From Bacteroidota bacterium (GTDB lineage: Bacteria; Bacteroidota; Bacteroidia; Chitinophagales; LD1), in assembly GCA_018267435.1 (NCBI GenBank), contig JAFDYM010000191.1, positions 1-5,539 on the forward strand: 5,539 nucleotides of DNA, written 5' to 3'. The position numbers were made by a program, and so were the translations under genes. Position 1 is the stretch's first letter. Every line of letters begins with the position of its first letter. The notes beneath the pieces were generated by a model, which was given only the letters and a program-made list of their open reading frames with translations, searched no databases and was not told the DNA's origin. Shown piece after piece: positions 1 to 5,243 of the stretch.

Positions 1-271
1 ATTCAAGATAGATGATACCAAACCTATGAACGGCGAGGAGGAGATGCCGCACTTTGAGCTTGACCTGCAAGACAATACCAAGAAGTACATCAGCTTTGAA
101 ACTGCCGAGAAGAAGGATGTGAACGCCATTAAGATGGAACTGGAGCTATTCCATAAGGCCATAGTAGAAAACAAACCGGTACCCGTAAGCGTGCTAGATG
201 GCTACAACGCCATGCACGTAGCCCACCAAATACTAGATAAGATAAACAAGCAGTTGATGCTGAAGAAGTAG
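1..271 (+). CDS. Gfo/Idh/MocA-type oxidoreductase, C-terminal end (5' truncated)
   Basis: The frame is open from base 2 to a TAG stop at 269-271 and gives 89 residues with no start inside the window that need be real, so the gene begins upstream. The sequence fits the C-terminal tail of Gfo/Idh/MocA NAD(P)-dependent sugar oxidoreductases. It has a segment ending a beta-strand (FELDLQDN), then a helix with NAIKMELELFHKAIVEN, then the characteristic close PVPVSVLDGYNAMHVAHQIL, where family members carry a 'P-V-DG-A-VA-I' pattern before the terminal helix. These enzymes oxidise or reduce sugars or nucleotide sugars in the cytoplasm; the N-terminal Rossmann fold and catalytic residues are outside the window, so substrate cannot be told. 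Its position on the same strand ahead of a lipid-linked sugar transferase suggests nucleotide-sugar modification for a surface polysaccharide, which is inference. Family assignment is fairly secure, specificity unknown. Confidence 0.82.
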   Translation, partial: FKIDDTKPMNGEEEMPHFELDLQDNTKKYISFETAEKKDVNAIKMELELFHKAIVENKPVPVSVLDGYNAMHVAHQILDKINKQLMLKK

Positions 272-280
272 TTTTCTTCT

Positions 281-302
281 GCCCATGAATTAAGTCATGG
301 GC
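281..302. repeat. Perfect hairpin palindrome just after the oxidoreductase gene
   Basis: GCCCATGA (281-288) and TCATGGGC (295-302) are perfect 8-base inverted arms around a 6-base loop (ATTAAG), starting 9 bases after the upstream TAG. No T-run follows on the + strand, so it is not a classical intrinsic terminator, though it may still stabilise the 3' end of the upstream mRNA. With the palindrome at 331-350 it looks like one unit of an intergenic REP-type repeat; that reading needs a genome search. Confidence 0.6.
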
Positions 303-330
303 TACTGAAGGCATAATCATCAGTTCGTTG

Positions 331-350
331 CCATTCATTTCAATGAACGG
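331..350. repeat. Imperfect short-loop palindrome, possible second arm of REP-like unit
   Basis: Bases 331-339 (CCATTCATT) and 342-350 (AATGAACGG) pair at 8 of 9 positions, with one A-C mismatch at 333/348 and a 2-base spacer. It lies 28 bases after the 281-302 hairpin in a non-coding gap. The remainder of the gap (351-444) contains a GGGCTGAAATC word but no convincing promoter; I found no TAnnTTTG match there. The hairpin pair resembles the paired palindromes of REP-type repeats, but copies elsewhere in the genome are not visible from this window. Confidence 0.4.
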
Positions 351-444
351 AATAAAGGGCTGAAATCGCTGTTTCTAGCTCCACTATTTTCCCTTTATTT
401 GCAATGTTTTAATCTATACGCCGTTATAGGTTGATTTTTGAGCT

Positions 445-1278
445 ATGAGGATATTCGCATTTACATTTTGCTGCTTGTTAGCCGTGGCTATGGCCTTTAC
501 AGGTTGTAAGCGCATGCCTAACGATGGTATTCCGTTCTATATGAAAATAGATTCGGTAGTACTGCTTGATAATAATAACGACCCGACTACACTATCGCAT
601 AACATTACCGATGTGTGGGTAGAAGCCGGTGCCGATAACCTGGGCGCATACGAGCTGCCTTGCGAGTTTCCTGTATTGCAGGAAGGCCCAGTAAATTTTG
701 TAATAAGTGCAGGTGTATGGATGAGCGGCCAGCAAGGCTATCGCATGATATATCCTTTCTACGATATAGATACTATGGTGCTGAATGCCGAGCGCGATGG
801 CAGGTATACGCACATAGCCAAGTTTAAATATAAGCTGGGCCTTACCTTCAACATTAATGGCGATTTTGAAACCAATAGCGAGTTCGATGGAATGTCGCCT
901 ATAAGCAACGACTCGGTAAAGTACGGTACCTCGTGCGGTATTATTACGGTAGATAATATAGATAGCACCAAGCTGGCTTATACCATTGATAGTTTCGACC
1001 TGCCAAGTGGTAGAGAAGTGTGGCTTGAATTCGACTTTAAAAGCACGGTGCCTTTTTACGTTGGCTACTTTGGCCTAATGCCTACTGGCGGTACCAGCAA
1101 AACCGATGCCTTGGCACTTAACCCGCGTTACGACTGGCGCAAAGTGTACCTAAAGCTTAGCGAGCTATTGGCATCTACACAGGCTAACTATTATAAAATT
1201 TATTTCGAGGCTGTAAAGCCTACTACTACCAGCGGTGGTAGTGTGTATATAGATAACGTAAAGTTGGTTTACTTCTAG
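445..1278 (+). CDS. Lipoprotein of unknown function, upstream of sugar transferase
   Basis: This 277-residue protein has a lipoprotein signal peptide: Arg2, a hydrophobic stretch at about 3-19, and a lipobox F18-T19-G20-C21, so Cys21 should be lipidated after cleavage. The residues after Cys21 (K-R-M-P-N-D) lack the Lys plus acidic cluster of the Bacteroidota surface-export signal, so retention on the periplasmic side of a membrane is plausible. Two domains can be guessed. Residues about 30-135 hold a PEGA- or Ig-like beta region with ITDVWVEAG (54-62) and GAYELPCEFPVL (67-78). Residues about 136-277 hold a beta-sandwich ending in SVYIDNVKLVYF (266-277), a close typical of carbohydrate-binding-like jelly rolls. 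Four Cys besides the lipid Cys are present (9 and 10 in the signal, 73, 164). The start at ATG 445 places the signal peptide correctly. The gene ends 20 bases before the transferase start, so co-transcription is likely. A role in polysaccharide export or surface attachment is inference from context; I do not recognise a named family. Confidence 0.85.
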   Translation: MRIFAFTFCCLLAVAMAFTGCKRMPNDGIPFYMKIDSVVLLDNNNDPTTLSHNITDVWVEAGADNLGAYELPCEFPVLQEGPVNFVISAGVWMSGQQGYRMIYPFYDIDTMVLNAERDGRYTHIAKFKYKLGLTFNINGDFETNSEFDGMSPISNDSVKYGTSCGIITVDNIDSTKLAYTIDSFDLPSGREVWLEFDFKSTVPFYVGYFGLMPTGGTSKTDALALNPRYDWRKVYLKLSELLASTQANYYKIYFEAVKPTTTSGGSVYIDNVKLVYF

Positions 1279-1298
1279 CCACATTGGCATTTGCATAC

Positions 1299-2723
1299 AT
1301 GGAGCAAAGACGTAATTTATTGTTGTGGTATATAATGGGCGACTTTATAGCTTCGGCTGTGGCGTGGTATTGCCTATATGTAATGCGCAAAATAGTTATA
1401 GAAGGGCATGTGTTTGCGCAAGGCTTTACCCTACCGTTTAACGATAGCAACTTCTACATAGCTATATTGATAGTGCCTTGGATGTGGCTGCTTTTCCATT
1501 ACTTTACAGGTGCATATACTGACCTATACCGCAAGTCGCGTCTATTGGAATTATTGAAGACCTTGGGTGTTTCTTTCTTTGGTGCTATCATCGTTTTTTT
1601 TTCGCTATTGTTAGATGACTACATACGCAAGTACAGCGACTACTATTTGACATTTGCTACACTATTTGCCTTTCAGTTTATCTTCAACTCGTTTGTAAGG
1701 ATGTTGTTCTTCAATAAAGTGAAGAGCGATATATGGAGCCACAAAGTAGGCTTTGCTACCTTGATGATAGGCAGCAGCAAGCGCGCCGATGATTTATACA
1801 TTGAGTTGAAGAGCAACAAGAAATCGTTCGGGTATCAGTTTGTAGGTTACTTGGAATTGAATGGCAAGATGGAGAACACGCTTACCAAGGAACTGCCAGA
1901 ACTTGGCAAACTGAACGACCTTGAAGCTGTGTTGGATAACCACCCTGAGCTAGAGGAAATCATCATCGCCATCGAATCATCGGAGCATCCGCAACTGAAC
2001 AATATATTGACGCGCTTGGCAGATAGGAACATCACTATCCGAATCATACCTGATATGTACGACATACTATCGGGTACGGTAAAAATGAGCCACGTAATAG
2101 GCGAGGGCTTTATAGAAATACCTGCGCAGGTGCTACCCGAGTGGCAGCGCATCAGCAAGCGTTGGTTCGATGTAGGGGCCTCGGTAATGGCGCTTATAGT
2201 TTCGTTTCCGCTTATGTTTTATGTGGCGCTGCGTATATGGCTAACCGATAGGGGCCCTATCTTCTACAAGCAGGAACGCCTTGGGCAGTACGGTGTGCCG
2301 TTCAACATACTTAAGTTCCGCAGTATGTATTTAAATGCCGAAGCCGCAGGCCCGCAATTAACAACCGAAAACGACCCGCGCATAACACCCGTAGGCAAGG
2401 TAATACGCAAGTATAGGCTAGACGAGTTCCCACAATTTATAAACGTAATAAAAGGCGATATGAGCCTAGTAGGCCCACGCGCCGAGCGCAAGTACTTCGC
2501 CGACCGTATTATACGCATAGCGCCATACTACAGGCACGTATTTAAGGTTCAACCAGGCGTTACCAGTTTGGGTATGGTGAAGTATGGCTACGCCAGCACG
2601 GTAGAGGAAATGGTGAAGCGCCTAAAGTACGACATCATCTACATGGAAAACATGAGCATCCTGCTCGATTTCAAGGTACTCATCTACACCGTGCTTACGG
2701 TAGTATATGGTAGGGGGAAGTAG
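1299..2723 (+). CDS. Polyprenyl-phosphate sugar-1-phosphate transferase (WbaP/WcaJ type)
   Basis: This 474-residue membrane enzyme transfers a sugar-1-phosphate from a nucleotide sugar to undecaprenyl phosphate, the first committed step of many EPS, capsule and O-antigen pathways. Four N-terminal transmembrane segments lie at about 7-30, 52-71, 87-105 and 114-137. A soluble nucleotide-binding-like domain follows (about 145-275, with LMIGSS near 155-160). The C-terminal bacterial sugar transferase domain starts at KRWFD (287-291), has a membrane hairpin with Pro304, then GPIFYKQERLG, KFRSM, the catalytic Asp-Glu pair D375-E376 in RLDEFPQ, and LVGPRAE (390-396). Length and order match full-length WbaP/WcaJ-type proteins rather than short PglC-type ones. 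I chose ATG 1299; an in-frame TTG at 1284 would add only five residues and sits 5 bases after the previous stop. No Shine-Dalgarno is obvious. The sugar cannot be predicted safely. A run of nine T at 1594-1602 lies within the third membrane segment. Confidence 0.95.
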   Translation: MEQRRNLLLWYIMGDFIASAVAWYCLYVMRKIVIEGHVFAQGFTLPFNDSNFYIAILIVPWMWLLFHYFTGAYTDLYRKSRLLELLKTLGVSFFGAIIVFFSLLLDDYIRKYSDYYLTFATLFAFQFIFNSFVRMLFFNKVKSDIWSHKVGFATLMIGSSKRADDLYIELKSNKKSFGYQFVGYLELNGKMENTLTKELPELGKLNDLEAVLDNHPELEEIIIAIESSEHPQLNNILTRLADRNITIRIIPDMYDILSGTVKMSHVIGEGFIEIPAQVLPEWQRISKRWFDVGASVMALIVSFPLMFYVALRIWLTDRGPIFYKQERLGQYGVPFNILKFRSMYLNAEAAGPQLTTENDPRITPVGKVIRKYRLDEFPQFINVIKGDMSLVGPRAERKYFADRIIRIAPYYRHVFKVQPGVTSLGMVKYGYASTVEEMVKRLKYDIIYMENMSILLDFKVLIYTVLTVVYGRGK

Positions 2724-2724
2724 C

Positions 2725-4095
2725 CTATAGGTCTCCGTTGCTATTGGTGCGGATGAGGAACGTTTTGCGACTAGCGCCACTGTTACCATTTGCCCGTACA
2801 AATAGTAAATCGTCATTACAGCTCACTTTTCCAACTAGTGTTCCGCAGGTGGTACAGTTAAAATTTGCACCCGTAGCATTAATCATATCTACTAATGGGA
2901 TATTGCGGATTAGGCTTCCATCGCTACCATATATAGATCCGTTTTTCAAGTAACCATTAGTTGCCGTAAAACTTAAATTGGAAAAGGTAGGTGGGTAGTT
3001 TACATTGTTGTGCCATATAACATTGCCATTAGCATCAATTTTATAGTCGTGATATTGCAGCATACCACTGGCATAATCTCCCATGCTAAGGAATAGATTT
3101 CCATTTGCAAATTGCCATATTCCTAGGTTATACCCCTTTCCTATACAATAGCCGTTCAATAAAGGTATCTTTTCAATAAAATTACCCGACAAATCAAGTT
3201 TATATAATCCGTCGCTATTGCATACCAAAATATTGCTGTTTGTTATTATGCCATTTACCTGGTGCGCATAGTTATCATAATACTTATCGAATAGGTTTTT
3301 CTTCTTCCATAACTCAGTTCCGTTGCTTCCATTTATTCTTGTAACTATATAGGAGTGTATATCGTCCTTAATTAATAATGTATCTGTAAGATAGAATGCT
3401 GGGCGATTAGGGTCATCGAGTTCATAATCGTTCTGATTAATGTGGGCTTTCATTTTTATGCCCTGATAGTCAATGGTAAACAAGAATAGGTTTCCATTGT
3501 CATCAAATACTACAGGAGATTTTAAAAGATAATCCGAATAGTAACCTTCATAGCTATTCGTCCATAAGTTGGTTCCGTTAAAATCTATTTTTTGTATAGT
3601 TGTAGTAGCAGAACGGGTAGGCGTAAAAGTTTCGTTGTGATCCCATGTATCATATGTTACTGCAGGTACGCAAATGTTGTTTGAGCTGCTATAAACATAT
3701 CCAGATACTTGTACCCAACCTTGAAATTGTATGAAGAATGTATCGGCAGGAGATGGTGTGGTATAGCTTTCCGTATAGTTTGTAATGTAGTAAGCGTCCT
3801 GCACTTTCAATGTTCTAGGATACGCGTAAGTACCAAGATTTACAGATGCAGTGTATGCTCCTTCGGCTGTAAATGCGTGTACTCTCCATGCTCCATTATC
3901 CGACACTTCTACATGTATGCTTCCATCGCTACCTTCTTGAATACTTAGTACGTCAGCCTCGCCAATATATTGGCTTATGTTATTTATATAGGTATTGTTA
4001 TCGGGGCAGCTAGCTGTAGGCTGTTGTTCTTCATCTTTTTTGCAACCAACTATAAATAAAATAGCCGCAAGTATAAACAGGTAAGTGTTTTTCAT
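2725..4095 (-). CDS. Beta-propeller-like lipoprotein, probably surface exposed
   Basis: The 456-residue product starts with a lipoprotein signal (hydrophobic 5-16, lipobox I15-V16-G17-C18). The lipidated Cys is followed by KKDEE, matching the Lys plus acidic pair surface-export signal known from Bacteroidota lipoproteins, so an outer-membrane surface location is likely. The body shows repeated propeller-blade signatures of the type 'IDxNGxxLW': residues 167-178 (IQKIDFNGTNLW), 251-263 (VTRINGSNGTELW), 297-310 (LYKLDLSGNFIEKI), 350-361 (DYKIDANGNVIW) and 446-456 (FLIRTNSNGDL), with many aromatic and Asn/Gly-rich turns between. This is PQQ/WD40-like architecture; no catalytic residues are recognisable. 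Cys at 30, 142, 292, 317, 414, 417 and 426 include a CTTC pair (414-417). The last blade signature abuts the stop, so the final strand may close the ring with the N-terminus or the protein may be shortened. It is locally AT-rich (34% GC across 3121-3360). Function unknown. Confidence 0.86.
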   Translation of the reverse strand: MKNTYLFILAAILFIVGCKKDEEQQPTASCPDNNTYINNISQYIGEADVLSIQEGSDGSIHVEVSDNGAWRVHAFTAEGAYTASVNLGTYAYPRTLKVQDAYYITNYTESYTTPSPADTFFIQFQGWVQVSGYVYSSSNNICVPAVTYDTWDHNETFTPTRSATTTIQKIDFNGTNLWTNSYEGYYSDYLLKSPVVFDDNGNLFLFTIDYQGIKMKAHINQNDYELDDPNRPAFYLTDTLLIKDDIHSYIVTRINGSNGTELWKKKNLFDKYYDNYAHQVNGIITNSNILVCNSDGLYKLDLSGNFIEKIPLLNGYCIGKGYNLGIWQFANGNLFLSMGDYASGMLQYHDYKIDANGNVIWHNNVNYPPTFSNLSFTATNGYLKNGSIYGSDGSLIRNIPLVDMINATGANFNCTTCGTLVGKVSCNDDLLFVRANGNSGASRKTFLIRTNSNGDL

Positions 4096-4115
4096 GCGGC
4101 TAATATAAGTTTTAA

Positions 4116-4142
4116 ATTAGTTAAATGTAAAATCTAACTAAT
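4116..4142. repeat. AT-rich inverted repeat across the end of the small helical-protein gene
   Basis: ATTAGTTA (4116-4123) and TAACTAAT (4135-4142) are perfect 8-base arms around an 11-base loop, and they include the TAG stop (4134-4136 read on the - strand). It lies between the small helical-protein gene and the propeller lipoprotein gene, whose start is 38 bases beyond that stop. With only one G-C pair per arm and no following T-run it would be a weak hairpin, so a terminator role is doubtful; chance in AT-rich DNA is possible. Confidence 0.3.
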
Positions 4143-4376
4143 AGAATTCCTTACCCTCTGCGTGTAGTTGCGTAGGGCGGTGCGGGCATCGGTTCCGTTC
4201 TTGTCCATATCGTTGCGTATATCTATGGCGGCTAGTACGTGGGTTAGCTGCTCGCCTTCATCTTTACCGTTTACGGTTATGGCTGGTTGCTGTTCGTTCA
4301 GTATAGCTTCTTCGGCGGCGCGTAGTTCCTCGGTGGTATGCGCTTCTACTAGGCGCTTTATTTCTGGTAACTGCAT
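4134..4376 (-). CDS. Small helical protein paired with thioredoxin (DUF6952-like)
   Basis: The 80-residue product begins MQLPEIKRLV and is predicted by eye to be mostly helical: about 4-12, 15-27, 41-58 and 63-77. A short conserved-looking stretch, PAITVNGKDEGEQLTHVLAA (31-50), and a basic C-terminal helix (R65 to R76) follow. No signal peptide, no Cys and no membrane segment are present, so it should be cytoplasmic. From memory it resembles small Bacteroidota proteins labelled DUF6952 that are encoded next to thioredoxins; this was not verified. Its ATG at 4376 lies 4 bases after the thioredoxin TAG, so the two are almost certainly co-transcribed and probably translationally coupled, since there is no Shine-Dalgarno between them. 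A role as a partner or regulator of the thioredoxin is inference from this coupling only. Confidence 0.85.
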   Translation of the reverse strand: MQLPEIKRLVEAHTTEELRAAEEAILNEQQPAITVNGKDEGEQLTHVLAAIDIRNDMDKNGTDARTALRNYTQRVRNSIS

Positions 4377-4380
4377 GGTA

Positions 4381-4701
4381 CTAGTTTTTCAGTTTTTCAA
4401 TCATACCTACTACGTAGTCCTCTTTGCTGGTGGCGGTGCCTTCTACCAATTTACCATCTTTAAATATGGCCATAAATGGTAGGTTGTCTACACCACCGGC
4501 CTTGCGCGCTTCTGGGTTGTTCTCGGCATCTACTTCCAAAAACTCAACACCTGCAAAGCGCTCGTCGTTCGATAGCCTTTTGAATTTTGGGGCAAACAAT
4601 TTGCACGAGCCGCACCAGTCGGCGTAGTACTTTACTATTACGTTCGGGTTTTCGCTAAGCTTGGTTTGAAAATCTGCATCGGTTGCTACATTCACTGCCA
4701 T
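4381..4701 (-). CDS. Cytoplasmic thioredoxin-family protein (WCGSC active site)
   Basis: At 106 residues it is the size of a classical thioredoxin and lacks a signal peptide, so it should act in the cytoplasm as a thiol-disulfide reductant for partner enzymes. The active site is W29-C30-G31-S32-C33, with Ser in place of the usual Pro. The cis-proline is P75 in DNLPFMAIF, and the last strand and helix (KDGKLVEG, then MIEKLKN) close the fold. The position of the buried Asp26 of E. coli thioredoxin is Lys24 here (VIVKYYADWC), an unusual substitution that should change the pKa of the second cysteine. The start at ATG 4701 is supported by an AAGGA Shine-Dalgarno-like sequence three bases upstream, one of the few in the window. 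Upstream is a hairpin (4733-4762); downstream, 4 bases away, is the small helical-protein gene. Confidence 0.95.
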   Translation of the reverse strand: MAVNVATDADFQTKLSENPNVIVKYYADWCGSCKLFAPKFKRLSNDERFAGVEFLEVDAENNPEARKAGGVDNLPFMAIFKDGKLVEGTATSKEDYVVGMIEKLKN

Positions 4702-4732
4702 ATATCCTTCGTTTGTTGTTTAAATAGAGAAA

Positions 4733-4762
4733 TTGGGCGCAAAAATGCAGATTTTGCGCCAA
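4733..4762. promoter_or_regulatory. Strong hairpin between DUF423 and thioredoxin genes
   Basis: GGCGCAAAA (4736-4744) and TTTTGCGCC (4752-4760) are perfect 9-base arms around a 7-base loop (ATGCAGA). The stem extends as TTGG/CCAA if one G is bulged (outer limits 4733-4762). It is the only strong secondary structure in the 85-base gap after the DUF423 stop (4787). On the - strand the sequence after the hairpin (CAATTTCTCTATTT) is only T-rich, so it could be an imperfect intrinsic terminator for DUF423 or an operator/leader element for the thioredoxin. A weak -7 candidate (CATTTTTG, one mismatch from TAnnTTTG) overlaps the hairpin on the - strand, 18 bases after a TTG, which would fit an operator reading. 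Confidence 0.55.
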
Positions 4763-4786
4763 GTCAATCGTAAATAATTGATAATT

Positions 4787-5182
4787 CTAGTCGTTGTTCT
4801 TTAGTGCCTGTACTAAAACTAGTCCCCAACCTATTATAAAAAAGAAGCCGCCGATAGGTGTAATAGGGCCTATAACACTTGTAGGAATACCCGTAAGTGG
4901 GTGTGTAGCCAGCAGGTACAACGAACCTGAAAAGAATAATATACCTAGTGCGAAACAAAGGCCTGCATTGCGTATAAAATTTACGTTTTCCTTGCGTACA
5001 AACAGGTAGCACATAAATATGGCCAGGGTATGGTATACCTGATATTGTACGGCCTTCTCCCACATATGCAGGCCCTTAGGGTAGGTGCTAAAGTATTGTT
5101 CAAGGCCGTGGGCACCGAAGGCGCCGAGGGTAACGGCCAGTATGCCCGATAAGGCGGTAATAACCAGAAGTGTCTTTTGCAC
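4787..5182 (-). CDS. DUF423-family small membrane protein
   Basis: With a GTG start at 5182 the product is 131 residues, MQKTLLVITALSG..., a normal length and beginning for DUF423 proteins. Four membrane segments are seen at about 4-24, 47-63, 71-92 and 102-127. Family signatures are LGAFGAHGL (19-27), WEKAVQYQVYH (41-51), FSGSLYLLA (84-92) and ITPIGG (107-112). The frame stays open upstream to a TTG at 5260, but that start would add 26 residues rich in Cys and without homology, and would overlap the start of the divergent gene, so GTG 5182 is preferred; no ATG lies between. DUF423 proteins are inner-membrane proteins of unknown biochemical role found across many bacteria, and nothing here refines that. 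The gene is followed by a hairpin and then the thioredoxin, 85 bases on, so it may or may not belong to the same transcript. Confidence 0.92.
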   Translation of the reverse strand: MQKTLLVITALSGILAVTLGAFGAHGLEQYFSTYPKGLHMWEKAVQYQVYHTLAIFMCYLFVRKENVNFIRNAGLCFALGILFFSGSLYLLATHPLTGIPTSVIGPITPIGGFFFIIGWGLVLVQALKNND

Positions 5183-5207
5183 AGAACTTAGTTTATAAAT
5201 GATGCAA

Positions 5208-5240
5208 TTGCGCAGGGCAAAGCAAAATAGTTTTGCGCAA
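5208..5240 (+). promoter_or_regulatory. Candidate promoter/operator for the divergent + strand gene
   Basis: TAGTTTTG at 5228-5235 matches the Bacteroidota -7 consensus TAnnTTTG, with a TTG at 5208-5210 seventeen bases upstream as a possible -33 element (spacing slightly short). Transcription would then start about 5239-5243, leaving almost no leader before ATG 5244/5247. The -7 element runs into a perfect palindrome TTGCGCAA (5233-5240), and a near copy TTGCGCAG overlaps the -33 (5208-5215), so a repressor covering both is conceivable. The element match is seen in the sequence; the regulatory role is inferred. Confidence 0.4.
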
Positions 5241-5243
5241 AGT

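Noticed and set aside
129..338. 69-residue open frame on the - strand
   Set aside because: It spans the oxidoreductase 3' end and the palindromic gap; its first part is just the translated repeat.
1284..1298. TTG start for the sugar transferase
   Set aside because: It adds only five residues before a good ATG at 1299 and lies 5 bases after the previous stop with no supporting ribosome site.
1847..2158. 103-residue open frame on the - strand inside the transferase gene
   Set aside because: It is antisense to a strongly conserved coding region, has Ser/Ile-rich composition typical of a shadow frame and no recognisable motif.
2247..2261. Perfect 7-base inverted repeat (GATAGGG/CCCTATC with one central base)
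   Set aside because: It encodes the conserved D-R-G-P-I motif of the transferase domain, so protein constraint explains it.
2721..2727. Bidirectional terminator between the convergent genes
   Set aside because: Only one base separates the stops and no hairpin with T-run is seen around them.
4096..4133. Promoter for the propeller lipoprotein gene
   Set aside because: The 38-base gap is AT-rich but contains no TAnnTTTG match on the - strand; it may be transcribed from upstream.
4168..4482. 104-residue open frame on the + strand over the thioredoxin pair
   Set aside because: It is antisense to two well-supported genes and its Ser/Arg-rich sequence mirrors their codons.
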